A stretch of DNA of 11,032 bases from Betaproteobacteria bacterium HGW-Betaproteobacteria-20 (GCA_002842195.1 PHCL01000014.1:1-11032); one strand, 5' to 3'. Positions 1-8,254 are shown, numbered from the stretch's first letter. Notes: a model not told the origin generated them from the letters alone. Numbers and translations are program-made.

Positions 1-2000
1 TTGATAATCTTAATCAATGGATTGACTGCCGGGCCTGCGGTATCTTTGTAGGGGTCACCAACCGTATCGCCAGTTACAGCGGCTTTATGCGCCTCTGAAC
101 CTTTGCCGCCGTGGTTGCCATCCTCGATATATTTTTTGGCATTATCCCAAGCACCACCACCTGTACACATGGAAATTGCGACAAATAAACCCGTAACAAT
201 CGTACCCATCAGCATGCCACCTAATGCTACAGGACCCAGTAACAAGCCCACTGCAACGGGTACTGCGACTGGCAGCAGTGATGGAATCATCATCTCTTTA
301 ATAGCCGCTGTGGTGAGCATGTCTACGGCTTTACCGTATTCCGGTTTGCCAGTGCCATCCATAATGCCTTTGATTTCACGGAATTGGCGGCGGACTTCTT
401 CAACTACCGCACCAGCGGCACGACCTACAGCCTCCATCGCCATGGCAGCGAACAAGAACGGAATCAAACCACCTATAAATAAGCCGATAATGACCATTGG
501 GTCGCTTAAATCGAACTTAGTCACAATGCCTGCACCTTCCAGCTTGTGCGTGTAATCGGCAAATAATACCAATGCCGCTAAGCCTGCAGAGCCAATCGCA
601 TAACCTTTGGTAACGGCTTTGGTAGTGTTGCCGACGGCATCTAACGGGTCTGTTACATCACGCACTTCTTTTGGTAAGCCAGCCATTTCAGCAATACCGC
701 CAGCGTTATCGGTAATTGGCCCATAAGCATCTAGCGCCACCACAATGCCTGCCATGCTCAACATAGACGTAGCAGCAATCGCTACGCCATACAGGCCGCC
801 CAAATGGTGTGATACGAAAATTGCAATACATACTGAAAGCACAGGCCAGGCTGTTGACTTCATTGCAATGCCTATCCCCGCAATAATGTTGGTTGCGTGG
901 CCGGTAGTTGAGGCTTGCGCGATGTGTTTTACCGGTGCGTAATCGGTGCCTGTATAGTATTCAGTAATCCACACCAATGCTGCGGTGAGTATCAGGCCAA
1001 CTGCACATGCGCCAAATAATTGATTAGCGGAAACGGTTAACTCGCCAGCGGTTAAGCCTTCTGGAAAAATTTTTATCGTCACAAAATAAAATGCCGCCAA
1101 TGACAACGTGCCAGCAACTGCCAGACCTTTATACAATGCGGGCATGACGTTTTTCATGCCTGGCGAGGCCTTAACAAAGAAGCAGCCAATAATAGAAGCT
1201 ACAATAGAAACCGCAGCTAACATGAGCGGGTAAAGAATGGCGCCAGTACTTTGAATGAGCAGGCTGCCTAGCACCATGGTGGCGATTAAAGTCACAGCAT
1301 AGGTTTCAAATAAGTCAGCCGCCATCCCTGCACAATCACCGACATTATCACCAACATTATCGGCAATCACGGCTGGATTACGCGGGTCATCCTCTGGAAT
1401 GCCGGCCTCTACTTTACCGACTAAGTCTGCGCCTACATCAGCGCCTTTAGTAAAGATGCCGCCACCTAAACGTGCAAAAATAGAGATGAGGGATGAGCCA
1501 AATGCCAAACCGATTAGCGGGTCTAGGTTAACGCTCTGTCCAGCGGCTGTCATTGAAGCCAAAAACCAGTAAAAACCAGCTACGCCAAGTAAGCCCAAGC
1601 CGACTACTAACATGCCCGTAATTGCTCCGCCTTTAAATGCAACATCAAGTGCCGGCGCTATTCCGCCTGTGGCCGCCTGTGCGGTACGCACGTTAGCTTT
1701 TACTGAAACATTCATGCCAATAAAGCCACAAGCGCCCGAAAGCACTGCGCCTAGCACAAAGCCCACGGCGGTTGTAATGCCCAAAAATATACCGATTAAA
1801 ATAGCCAGGACCACGCCGACCAGGGAAATCGCCTTATATTGACGCGCTAAATAAGCTGCTGCTCCTTGTTGAATCGCCCCCGCAATTTCTTGCATACGCG
1901 CATTACCCGCAGGTAAATTGCTAATCCATTTGCTCATTACTACACCGTATAACACCGCCAAAACAGCAGCGCCAACAGCAATCATCAATTCAACTGACAT
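1..2000 (-). CDS. hppA: Membrane-bound proton-translocating pyrophosphatase, K+-independent type (3' end cut off by the window)
   Basis: This is an integral inner-membrane enzyme that hydrolyses pyrophosphate and pumps protons. The reading frame gives 666 complete codons without a stop and runs off the left edge; family proteins are about 670-690 residues, so probably only the last transmembrane residues are missing. Visible motifs are the pyrophosphate/Mg2+-binding segment [11 protein letters not shown] starting at Asp188, DNVGDNVGD starting at Asp214, and GNTTKA with Lys461. In this family Lys at that position marks K+-independent enzymes, while Ala marks K+-dependent ones. Many hydrophobic segments alternate with Gly/Ala-rich stretches throughout. 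The ATG at 2000 is preceded by a strong AGGGAG Shine-Dalgarno (2006-2011) five bases away, which fixes the start. It is probably transcribed alone from the promoter region upstream. Proton rather than sodium specificity is inferred from the K+-independent signature. Confidence 0.96.
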   Translation of the reverse strand, partial: MSVELMIAVGAAVLAVLYGVVMSKWISNLPAGNARMQEIAGAIQQGAAAYLARQYKAISLVGVVLAILIGIFLGITTAVGFVLGAVLSGACGFIGMNVSVKANVRTAQAATGGIAPALDVAFKGGAITGMLVVGLGLLGVAGFYWFLASMTAAGQSVNLDPLIGLAFGSSLISIFARLGGGIFTKGADVGADLVGKVEAGIPEDDPRNPAVIADNVGDNVGDCAGMAADLFETYAVTLIATMVLGSLLIQSTGAILYPLMLAAVSIVASIIGCFFVKASPGMKNVMPALYKGLAVAGTLSLAAFYFVTIKIFPEGLTAGELTVSANQLFGACAVGLILTAALVWITEYYTGTDYAPVKHIAQASTTGHATNIIAGIGIAMKSTAWPVLSVCIAIFVSHHLGGLYGVAIAATSMLSMAGIVVALDAYGPITDNAGGIAEMAGLPKEVRDVTDPLDAVGNTTKAVTKGYAIGSAGLAALVLFADYTHKLEGAGIVTKFDLSDPMVIIGLFIGGLIPFLFAAMAMEAVGRAAGAVVEEVRRQFREIKGIMDGTGKPEYGKAVDMLTTAAIKEMMIPSLLPVAVPVAVGLLLGPVALGGMLMGTIVTGLFVAISMCTGGGAWDNAKKYIEDGNHGGKGSEAHKAAVTGDTVGDPYKDTAGPAVNPLIKII

Positions 2001-2086
2001 AACTTCTCCCTATCTAAATTTTTATAAACCGTGACTAAAAAATATTTTTTTTAAACGTTAAAAATAAAACTAGTGCGAACTAAAAC

Positions 2087-2115
2087 TTAATATGAACAGT
2101 ACCTAAATTAAACAA
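2087..2115 (-). promoter_or_regulatory. Candidate sigma-70 promoter for hppA
   Basis: Read on the minus strand, a TTGTTT -35-like box (2115-2110) is followed after exactly 17 bases by a TATTAA -10-like box (2092-2087). This would give a leader of roughly 80 bases before the hppA start codon. The surroundings are very AT-rich, so chance matches are expected. A second TATAAA sequence lies nearer the gene but has no recognisable -35 partner. Confidence 0.3.
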
Positions 2116-2332
2116 AAGCCAAGTACAAAAAATTTTTGTGAAAATATGAAGTAAACAAGCAAAGCCACATTAATTGATTGATGTAACTAATTTGTAACAA
2201 CGGCTCATTATTGCACTATTAAGCGAGCCTAACAACCACTAGATTTAATAAGAAAAATTCGTCTCCAGCATGATTACCCCGAGTGTTAAAAAAACTGGTT
2301 TTTTTGTTAAATTCAACCTGCCTTCCTAGGCT

Positions 2333-2371
2333 CTGCCCTGAGAGCCTTTTAAATAAAGGCTCTCAGGGCAG
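2333..2371 (+). terminator. Perfect 17-bp stem hairpin followed by a T-rich run; probable terminator
   Basis: Arms CTGCCCTGAGAGCCTTT (2333-2349) and its exact complement (2355-2371) flank a five-base TAAAT loop. On the plus strand a TATTTTT run follows immediately, as in a rho-independent terminator. On the minus strand the hairpin lies about 150 bases after the dciA stop and has no T-run, so it fits that gene poorly. The left arm can alternatively pair in a smaller 7-bp hairpin (AGGCTCT 2328-2334 with AGAGCCT 2341-2347), itself followed by TTT. There is no recognised plus-strand gene upstream, so the transcript it ends is unknown. Confidence 0.6.
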
Positions 2372-2519
2372 TATTTTTCTCTCGTAGGATTTTTACCGGT
2401 GTTTGTGCGTTAAAAACGGTCTCTTCAGCACACTCAATTATTATCAATTAAATCATCCGCAAAAGTCATCAGATGCACAAAGTGCATGCCCGCAAAATTG
2501 GATTTACAGAAAAAAGCTT

Positions 2520-2936
2520 TTAGTCGGCTTTTGCCGCTAATCTGGCTAATGCGGCGCCTAGTGCTGTGCCAGATAATTTTTCAGCAAGCTGCTGCAGGTC
2601 AATAGCCGCCTTATGGCTTAGTTTTTTGACGACCTTCGGTTTGGTTTGCGGGGTAGATTTTACTTGCACTTTTACTCGAATTGCAGTAACTTCACACCCT
2701 TGCTTTTCTAGCTTAATCAATAGGCTAGGAATGCACAATTTAATTTTTGCAGCCACGGCATTGTTGTCTGCAAATAGCGATAACTGCTTGTTTTTAATGT
2801 CGCTGGCATGGCTAAGCTGCGCTAAATTGTCAGGTGCAATTGCAAGCCAAATTTCTTGCGCAATTTGCGCTTTTTTTGCGTGTGCTTTGAGTGCAATCAG
2901 CTCAGGCTGTGCAAGTAGTGCGTTAAATTGGCGCAT
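2520..2936 (-). CDS. dciA: DciA-family (DUF721) protein, probable replicative helicase loader/operator
   Basis: A 138-residue protein resembling the DUF721/DciA family, which in bacteria lacking DnaC helps place the DnaB helicase on DNA at replication initiation. The N-terminal half carries the family pattern: a hydrophobic helix (about residues 3-20), then SLFADNNAVAAKIKLCIPSL (about 53-72), resembling the 'L.I.A.n.a.A.kLr...p.l' core. This leads into the VTAIRVKVQV strand, followed by a basic Pro/Lys linker and an Ala/Leu-rich helix at the C-terminus. In many Betaproteobacteria a gene of this family sits beside the M23 peptidase and secA, and that context is preserved here, but in divergent orientation. 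No strong Shine-Dalgarno precedes the ATG at 2936 and there is no better in-frame start. The function is inferred from family and context; the short protein shows no catalytic motif. Confidence 0.8.
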   Translation of the reverse strand: MRQFNALLAQPELIALKAHAKKAQIAQEIWLAIAPDNLAQLSHASDIKNKQLSLFADNNAVAAKIKLCIPSLLIKLEKQGCEVTAIRVKVQVKSTPQTKPKVVKKLSHKAAIDLQQLAEKLSGTALGAALARLAAKAD

Positions 2937-2969
2937 AGTGGCAAGTGTTGCAGGTACGGAGGGTGCTTA

Positions 2970-2999
2970 AAAATATTATGAATATCATCTTTGTCTCAA
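2970..2999 (-). promoter_or_regulatory. Candidate dciA promoter lying inside the M23 peptidase start
   Basis: On the minus strand a TTGAGA box (2999-2994, 4 of 6 consensus bases) is followed after 18 bases by TATTTT (2975-2970). Transcription would start about 25 bases before the dciA ATG. The site overlaps the first codons of the divergent peptidase gene. This is plausible by position but rests on sequence match alone. Confidence 0.33.
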
Positions 3000-3862
3000 A
3001 TAGTATGGCGAAAGCGAAAACGTTGTCGGTGCTGCAAGTGAGCATGATTGCGCTCACCTTGATATCGTTGCCAGTATTGCTTACTTTATTGCTGATTGTG
3101 CCACAGGAAACGGCGGTGCAACAGGGGGTGAAGTCATTGATTCCCGAACAGCTTAGATTTTCTTTTAATAATCCACAAAAACACCTCGATGCTTATGCCG
3201 TGCAACTAGGTGAAATGCAAGCGCGTATGATGCGTTTAGATGCGCAAGGTGAGCGCTTAGGCAAGTTGGCAGGCGAGAAGCCGGACTCGCCAACAAAGCC
3301 CTTGCCCAAAGCGAATAGCGGTGGCCCTTTGGTGCTAAATGCGCCTATGACAGAATTGAATTTGCAAGACGAAATTGCAAAATTAACATCGGAAATTGAG
3401 TTTCAAACAGATCACTTAAGTAGCCTGGAAGCCAAGCTTTTACAACAAAGTGTGCTAAAAGATACTTTACCTAACAGCAGCCCGGTTGATGCGGCTTACA
3501 ACTCTTCAAGCTATGGTTGGCGTGTAGATCCTTTTAATGGCAACAAAGCCTTTCATGAGGGTTTGGATTTTTCTGCAGCCACAGGCACTCCCATACGGGC
3601 GGCGGCGGGTGGCATCGTGTCGTTTGCCGAGCAAACGGTCGATTATGGTAAACTGGTCAAAATTGATCATGGTTCGGGCTTGGAGACGCGTTATGCGCAC
3701 AGTTCGAAACTATTGGTTAAAGTCGGTGAACGCGTAGAAAAAGGGCAAGTTGTTGCCGAGGTCGGCAGTACCGGCCGCTCAACAGGACCACATTTGCATT
3801 ATGAAATAAGGTTAAATGGCAATGCGCTAGACCCCAGAAAATACCTGACTGCAGGCAATTGA
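2978..3862 (+). CDS. M23 (LytM-type) peptidoglycan endopeptidase, membrane anchored
   Basis: A 294-residue envelope protein expected to cleave peptide cross-links in peptidoglycan. Residues about 12-36 form a single hydrophobic membrane segment. Next comes a helical, Gln/Leu/Glu-rich region (about 55-150) likely to form a coiled coil. The C-terminal M23 domain (about 175-290) keeps the zinc and catalytic residues: H193-x3-D197 (HEGLD), H241 (YAHSS) and H272-x-H274 (HLH). It therefore looks enzymatically competent rather than a degenerate activator. The ATG at 2978 matches the usual start of betaproteobacterial relatives (MNIIFVSNSMAKAK). A GGAGGG sequence at 2958-2963 is a somewhat distant Shine-Dalgarno, about 14 bases away. 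An in-frame GTG at 2945 would add 11 residues but is less likely. The gene lies directly upstream of secA, as is common in Betaproteobacteria. Confidence 0.92.
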   Translation: MNIIFVSNSMAKAKTLSVLQVSMIALTLISLPVLLTLLLIVPQETAVQQGVKSLIPEQLRFSFNNPQKHLDAYAVQLGEMQARMMRLDAQGERLGKLAGEKPDSPTKPLPKANSGGPLVLNAPMTELNLQDEIAKLTSEIEFQTDHLSSLEAKLLQQSVLKDTLPNSSPVDAAYNSSSYGWRVDPFNGNKAFHEGLDFSAATGTPIRAAAGGIVSFAEQTVDYGKLVKIDHGSGLETRYAHSSKLLVKVGERVEKGQVVAEVGSTGRSTGPHLHYEIRLNGNALDPRKYLTAGN

Positions 3863-4001
3863 AAAGATAATTAACAGCCCCATATCACTCCGTAAACAAC
3901 CCATTTAAATTTTTAATATCTTACTTTATTCCATCTAAACCTCTGTGCATTCAACATTGCATAGTTGTTTTTTTACCTTTAAGCGGAAAGCGCATCACTT
4001 C

Positions 4002-6728
4002 ATGATTTCAACGATGTTCAAAAAAATATTCGGCAGCCGTAACGATAGGCTGGTTAAACAGTACGCGCAAAAAGTACAAAGTATCAATGCGCTAGAACCA
4101 GCCATGCAAGCATTGTCAGATGAGGCGTTGCGGGCGAAAACTGAAGAGTTCAAACAGCGCTATATCAAAGGTGAAACCTTAGACCAGTTATTGCCAGAAG
4201 CTTTTGCGGTAGTGCGTGAGGGTGGGGTCCGTGCGCTAGGCATGCGCCATTTTGATGTGCAAATGATAGGCGGCATGGTGTTAAACGCCGGCAAAATTGG
4301 TGAAATGCGTACAGGTGAAGGTAAAACGCTGGTGGCTACGTTACCGGTTTACCTAAACGCGCTGACTGGCAAGGGCGTGCATGTGGTGACGGTGAATGAC
4401 TATCTTGCCAAGCGTGATGCAGAATGGATGGGCAAGCTTTACAATTTCCTGGGTTTGAGCATCGGTATTAACTTATCGCAAATGCCCACCGATGTGAAAC
4501 GTCAAGCCTATGCCGCCGACATTACCTACGGTACTAACAATGAATATGGCTTTGATTACCTGCGCGACAACATGGTGCATGAGCGTGAAGGCCGTGTGCA
4601 GCGCGGTTTGAATTATGCCTTGATTGATGAAGTCGATTCGATTTTGATTGATGAAGCACGTACGCCTTTAATTATTTCAGGTCAGGCGGATGGCAGCATT
4701 GCACTTTATAACCAAATCGATGTGGTTGCAGCCAAGCTGATTGCACAGACTGAAGAAGAAGGCGCAGGTGACTTTTGGGTCGATGAAAAAGGCCAAAATG
4801 TAGTGTTGTCCGAGCAGGGGCATGAACATGCAGAAAATTTACTGACCGAGTCAGGTATGTTGCCTGAAGGATCAAGTTTGTATGAAGCTGCCAACATTAC
4901 ACTAGTGCATCATTTGTACGCATCATTGCGCGCGCGTAATCTTTATCATAGAGATCAACACTATGTGGTGCGTGATGGTGAAATTGTCATTGTGGATGAA
5001 ATTAACGGGCGCATGATGCCAGGTCGTCGCTGGTCAGATGGCTTGCATCAAGCGGTTGAAGCTAAAGAAGGGGTAGAGATTCAAAAAGAAAACCAGACGC
5101 TGGCATCTATTACTTTCCAGAATTACTTCCGTATGTATGCCAAACTTTCAGGCATGACAGGTACCGCAGATACCGAAGCTTACGAATTTAATCAGATTTA
5201 TGGCCTGGAAACTGTAGTGATTCCAACGCACCGCCCTATGTTGCGTAAAGATAATATGGATAAAGTCTATCGTACTGCGTCAGAAAAATACGCCGCAGTT
5301 ATTTTAGATATTAAAGATTGTCAAAGTCGCGGCCAACCAGTGTTGGTGGGTACGACTTCAATTGAAAACTCGGAACTCATTTCTAATTTATTGAACGCAG
5401 AAAAATTAGAACACCAAGTCTTAAACGCAAAACAACATGAACGCGAAGCGCACGTGATTGCGCAGGCAGGCCGCCCTGGCGTGATTACCATTGCCACCAA
5501 TATGGCGGGTCGCGGTACAGACATTGTGTTGGGCGGTAACCCTGAGTCTGATATTGAAGCAGTTAAAAACGACGAGACACTCACGGATGCTGAAAAAGCA
5601 TCGCGTATAGATGTACTCAAGGCTGAATGGCAACAGCGTCATGACGCTGTGTTAGTCGCGGGCGGTTTGCATATTGCCGGCACTGAGCGTCATGAATCTC
5701 GCCGTGTGGATAATCAATTGCGCGGTCGTTCAGGTCGCCAGGGCGATCCGGGTTCCAGCCGCTTCTATCTTTCATTAGAAGATCAACTGCTACGTATTTT
5801 TGCATCTGACCGTGTTTCTGCGATTATGGAAAAACTCAACATGCCTGAGGGTGAGGCGATTGAGCACCCATGGGTGACCCGTGCCATTGAAAATGCACAA
5901 CGTAAAGTTGAAGGCCGTAACTTTGATATTCGCAAACAATTATTAGAATACGATGATGTAGCCAATGATCAGCGTAAAGTGATTTACGAGCAACGCAATG
6001 AGCTGTTAGAAGCCGCAGATGTAGGCGAGACTATTCAAGCCATGCGAGAAGATGTACTTGTCAGTATGATTGCAACGCACATTCCACCCAATAGCGTTGA
6101 AGAACAATGGGATGTGCAGGGCTTAGAAAGGGAACTTAAAGCAGAAGCTGGCTTAGAAATCCCGTTGCAGAAAATGTTGGAAGATAATCCAGACTTGCAT
6201 GAAGAAACCTTACGTGAACGAGTGATTGAATCGGCAAATAATGCGTATGCGGCGAAAGAAGATCTGGCTAGCCCGGATGTGATGCGTCAATTTGAACGCT
6301 CGGTGATGTTGCAAAGCCTGGATAATCATTGGCGTGAACATCTGGCTGCACTCGATCATTTACGCCAAGGCATACATTTGCGTTCATATGCGCAAAAAAA
6401 CCCCAAACAGGAATATAAACGCGAAGCGTTTGAATTGTTTGAAGACTTGCTGAATGCAGTGAAAAGTGAAGTTACAAAAGTCACCATGCTAGTGCAAGTA
6501 AAAACAGAAGCAGATATTGTGCCCAAGGAAAAGCCGGTAGAGGTGGAAAATGTGCATTATCAACATGCGGATTATGATGAGGCTTTGGCTAACCCTGCTG
6601 AAGCTGAGTCCGCGCAATTAGCCAGCGGTGAGCCAGTGGTGCGTGAAGGTGTAAAAATTGGCCGTAACGATCCTTGCCCGTGTGGGTCAGGTAAGAAATA
6701 CAAGCAATGCCATGGTATTTTGAGATAA
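4002..6728 (+). CDS. secA: Protein translocase ATPase subunit SecA
   Basis: Cytosolic/peripheral membrane ATPase that drives preproteins through SecYEG. The protein is 908 residues, the usual full length (E. coli 901). Motifs include Walker A TGEGKT with Lys108, Walker B DEVD at residues 209-212, the DEAR segment just after it, [10 protein letters not shown] and [18 protein letters not shown] in the second nucleotide-binding domain, and [12 protein letters not shown] in the scaffold region. The C-terminal zinc/SecB-binding tail has C892-x-C894-x8-C903-H904. The start at 4002 was chosen because residue numbers then match E. coli SecA exactly through the Walker motifs, and because GGAAAG (3985-3990) precedes it. 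An in-frame ATG at 3945 would add 19 unrelated residues, and one at 4014 is also possible. The 139-base leader after the M23 gene contains no secM-like arrest gene. Confidence 0.98.
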   Translation: MISTMFKKIFGSRNDRLVKQYAQKVQSINALEPAMQALSDEALRAKTEEFKQRYIKGETLDQLLPEAFAVVREGGVRALGMRHFDVQMIGGMVLNAGKIGEMRTGEGKTLVATLPVYLNALTGKGVHVVTVNDYLAKRDAEWMGKLYNFLGLSIGINLSQMPTDVKRQAYAADITYGTNNEYGFDYLRDNMVHEREGRVQRGLNYALIDEVDSILIDEARTPLIISGQADGSIALYNQIDVVAAKLIAQTEEEGAGDFWVDEKGQNVVLSEQGHEHAENLLTESGMLPEGSSLYEAANITLVHHLYASLRARNLYHRDQHYVVRDGEIVIVDEINGRMMPGRRWSDGLHQAVEAKEGVEIQKENQTLASITFQNYFRMYAKLSGMTGTADTEAYEFNQIYGLETVVIPTHRPMLRKDNMDKVYRTASEKYAAVILDIKDCQSRGQPVLVGTTSIENSELISNLLNAEKLEHQVLNAKQHEREAHVIAQAGRPGVITIATNMAGRGTDIVLGGNPESDIEAVKNDETLTDAEKASRIDVLKAEWQQRHDAVLVAGGLHIAGTERHESRRVDNQLRGRSGRQGDPGSSRFYLSLEDQLLRIFASDRVSAIMEKLNMPEGEAIEHPWVTRAIENAQRKVEGRNFDIRKQLLEYDDVANDQRKVIYEQRNELLEAADVGETIQAMREDVLVSMIATHIPPNSVEEQWDVQGLERELKAEAGLEIPLQKMLEDNPDLHEETLRERVIESANNAYAAKEDLASPDVMRQFERSVMLQSLDNHWREHLAALDHLRQGIHLRSYAQKNPKQEYKREAFELFEDLLNAVKSEVTKVTMLVQVKTEADIVPKEKPVEVENVHYQHADYDEALANPAEAESAQLASGEPVVREGVKIGRNDPCPCGSGKKYKQCHGILR

Positions 6729-6773
6729 ACCCTCAAGCTAAAGCATTCGGTTAATTTTCAGGTAATAAAGAAA

Positions 6774-6974
6774 ATGTCAGAAAATACCACACTAGAAGTT
6801 AAATCACCTTGTATTAGCGTATGTGCGATAGATGACTTAACTGGATTTTGCCAGGGCTGTTATCGCACGGTAGATGAAATTAAAGACTGGTGGAATATGG
6901 AGGCAGTGGCACAAAAAACCCTGCTTGCAACACTGGAAAAACGACAGCAGCAACTAGTTAATTTTGATGATTAA
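6774..6974 (+). CDS. DUF1289 small cysteine-rich protein
   Basis: A 66-residue protein of the DUF1289 family, whose biochemical role is not established. The family core is clear: SPCISVC (Cys13, Cys17), then GFCQGCYRTVDEIKDWW with Cys26 and Cys29. This gives a C-x3-C...C-x2-C set that could bind a metal ion or iron-sulfur cluster; that binding is inference. The remainder is a charged helix rich in Gln and Lys. It begins 45 bases after secA on the same strand, with AGGT at 6760-6763 as a modest ribosome binding site, so it is probably co-transcribed with secA. I see no clear terminator in the 48 bases that separate it from the convergent anti-sigma gene. Confidence 0.85.
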   Translation: MSENTTLEVKSPCISVCAIDDLTGFCQGCYRTVDEIKDWWNMEAVAQKTLLATLEKRQQQLVNFDD

Positions 6975-7022
6975 CGTTTTTTGGTATTCACCAATCGTGC
7001 GCGACCGCCAGCGCTTTAAAAG

Positions 7023-7292
7023 TTAATAGTTTTTGGAATCAATCATGCTGATAATGCGGGTTTTTGCATTTAAGCTCAGTTGTATAGTGCTGTTATTTTC
7101 AATGTTATTTCTAATACCCTTAACAGCATCACTCAATATATGTAATTGTCGGTTAAAGCGAATACAAGAGTCACAAATAAGAAAATGAAACTTCAGTTTC
7201 ATGCGGTCCGGCCATGGCAAAGGCCCATCTAAAGACTGAGAAATGATTTTGCTCGCATCTTTACATGTAATAATTAATTTCAATTTTATCAA
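7023..7292 (-). CDS. Zinc-finger anti-sigma factor (zf-HC2/ZAS type)
   Basis: A short cytosolic anti-sigma factor for the adjacent ECF sigma factor. Counting from the TTG at 7292 it is 89 residues and has Cys10, then H36-x3-C40-x2-C43 (HFLICDSC), the complete ZAS zinc-binding signature. The following FNRQLHILSDAV helix is typical of the family. There is no transmembrane segment, so it should be a soluble, probably redox- or metal-sensing regulator like the ZAS proteins. The start is uncertain. TTG at 7292-7290 overlaps the sigma stop (TTGA) and sits just after a GAAAG sequence; TTG at 7283 is an alternative. The only in-frame ATG (7358) would put 22 unrelated residues inside the sigma gene. 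Overlap implies translational coupling with the sigma factor. Confidence 0.8.
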   Translation of the reverse strand: MIKLKLIITCKDASKIISQSLDGPLPWPDRMKLKFHFLICDSCIRFNRQLHILSDAVKGIRNNIENNSTIQLSLNAKTRIISMIDSKNY

Positions 7293-7846
7293 TCTTTCAG
7301 CCAATTCATCTCCAGACACTTCCTTAATCCCATACGGGCTCTGTATAGCATTACCCAAACATTGGTCGCAGTGGCTTGCAGTTCATTACAAATAATTTCA
7401 TTATCAGTTTCGTGCAAGTCGCGCATCAGAAAAACTGTGGCTAATCTGGCTGGCAACTTGTCCACGCAATCACTTAGTACGCTTAAAAATTGCTTCTGTT
7501 CAAGGGCATTATCAGGCATATCTAATGTTTGAGGTTTATCCAGCCAATGACCCGATTTGTCGAAAAAATCATCCATGCTGCTATCAGATGCATCTAAGTC
7601 AGTAAAATCAGACAGTGGTTGCTCGTGAATTTTTTTGCGATACAAGTCAATAATTTTATGTTTGAGTATGCCTGTCAGCCAAGTACGTGCAGACGAATCG
7701 CCTTCAAAGTTATTACCTTTAATGGCGGCTAGCATGGTTTCTTGTACGGCGTCTTCTGCTTCGTGCGGGTCACGTAGTCTTGCCAGGGCGAAGCGGTATA
7801 AATAATCACCATGTTCATTGAGCCAGTCGTTCACATTTGGGGTCAT
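7289..7846 (-). CDS. ECF-type RNA polymerase sigma factor
   Basis: A 185-residue alternative sigma factor that directs RNA polymerase to a stress regulon. Region 2 covers about residues 10-75, with DPHEAEDAVQETMLAA at 26-41 and the ARTWLTGILKHKIIDLYRK helix. A long acidic linker holds FFDKSGHW and MPDNALEQKQF. Region 4 with its helix-turn-helix lies at about 125-180, with NEIICNEL and TNVWVMLYRARMGLRKCLE. The linker signature FD..GHW and the final RKCLE.NW match a betaproteobacterial subgroup that is paired with short ZAS anti-sigma proteins. In Neisseria, the ECF sigma factor with its anti-sigma MseR controls methionine sulfoxide reductase; equivalence here is only a suggestion. The ATG at 7846 has an upstream AGGT about seven bases away and is preferred over the preceding TTG. 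Confidence 0.92.
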   Translation of the reverse strand: MTPNVNDWLNEHGDYLYRFALARLRDPHEAEDAVQETMLAAIKGNNFEGDSSARTWLTGILKHKIIDLYRKKIHEQPLSDFTDLDASDSSMDDFFDKSGHWLDKPQTLDMPDNALEQKQFLSVLSDCVDKLPARLATVFLMRDLHETDNEIICNELQATATNVWVMLYRARMGLRKCLEMNWLKD

Positions 7847-7905
7847 CAAATTTACCTAGACTTTTGTTTAACTGAATTCAGATAACACACTGAATGTAAA
7901 AGTTC

Positions 7906-7911
7906 ATTATA
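7906..7911 (-). promoter_or_regulatory. Consensus -10 box upstream of the sigma factor gene
   Basis: A perfect TATAAT on the minus strand lies about 60 bases before the sigma factor ATG. No good -35 is found at the right distance (GCAACA with a 17-base spacer). The promoter may therefore depend on an activator or be recognised by another sigma factor. The symmetric element at 7939-7976 sits just upstream. Confidence 0.4.
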
Positions 7912-7938
7912 GCGTGGCGCTTACCAAATGTTGCTAGC

Positions 7939-7976
7939 GTGACAATCGATTATGTTATAACACACAAGGTGACAAT
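7939..7976. promoter_or_regulatory. Palindrome flanked symmetrically by direct repeats; possible operator
   Basis: A perfect 10-base palindrome TGTTATAACA (7953-7962) is flanked on each side, after exactly six bases, by the octamer GTGACAAT (7939-7946 and 7969-7976). The octamers are direct repeats 30 bases apart, close to three helical turns. The centre lies nearly 60 bases upstream of the transcription start expected from the TATAAT box of the sigma gene, a position typical of activator sites. No regulator is identified. Confidence 0.3.
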
Positions 7977-8225
7977 TACATCAATTCGTATTGAACAACA
8001 TGTACGCATCAATTGATAAGTACACTCTGATATTCAGCGAATTTTTTCTTAGACACCTAATAATATCTGGCTTTTTACATTGATCTTAAGTAAAATGCGC
8101 ATGTTTGTTAAGTGCGGGTAGGGTGCTATGGATTTACTTTTTGCAATTAGCATTAAAGTAACAAACAAGCAGCTTATAAGTAACTTACTACACTTTCGTT
8201 GTTGAGGAAATGCTGATTATTTTCC

Positions 8226-8254
8226 TTTTATAAAAAAGCAGCATGACGTATAAT
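8226..8254 (+). promoter_or_regulatory. Promoter of the tRNA-Arg gene
   Basis: A perfect TATAAT (8249-8254) lies 10 bases before the mature tRNA, preceded after 17 bases by a weak TTTTAT (8226-8231) as the -35. A GC-rich CTGCCC stretch follows the -10, resembling the discriminator of stringently controlled stable-RNA promoters. The -10 box also lies inside a 7-base inverted repeat (GCAGCAT 8238-8244, ATGCTGC 8253-8259). Confidence 0.6.

Larger units (their letters stand above)
2001..2519. other. Non-coding interval between hppA and dciA
   Basis: No gene is recognised in these 519 bases. The hppA-proximal part is AT-rich and holds the candidate promoter, plus a short palindrome at 2125-2139 (two 7-base arms around one A). 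Further along are a 7-A/7-T hairpin at 2288-2305, the overlapping hairpins at 2328-2371, and a small ATGCAC-AAA-GTGCAT hairpin at about 2474-2488 downstream of dciA. A 19-codon frame (ATG at 2270, TAG at 2327-2329) is present on the plus strand, but it has no ribosome binding site and is not called as a gene. The interval may contain an unrecognised plus-strand RNA. Confidence 0.6.

Noticed and set aside
103..1842. Several plus-strand reading frames across the pyrophosphatase region
   Set aside because: They are antisense to hppA, low in complexity (Ala/Pro/Thr-rich), and lack family features.
2566..2970. Plus-strand 134-codon reading frame with hydrophobic, cysteine-rich content
   Set aside because: It lies entirely opposite dciA, and its composition follows from the Ala/Leu/Lys-rich gene on the other strand; no ribosome binding site was seen.
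3945..4001. N-terminal extension of SecA by 19 residues from the ATG at 3945
   Set aside because: The added residues do not resemble any SecA N-terminus, and the start at 4002 aligns residue by residue with E. coli SecA.
3863..4001. Possible secM-like regulatory gene before secA
   Set aside because: The gap is only 139 bases and shows no reading frame with a signal peptide or arrest motif.
6975..7022. TTGGT-ATTC-ACCAA hairpin as a terminator between convergent genes
   Set aside because: The stem is only five base pairs, and the T-run precedes rather than follows it on the plus strand; on the minus strand it is followed by A residues.
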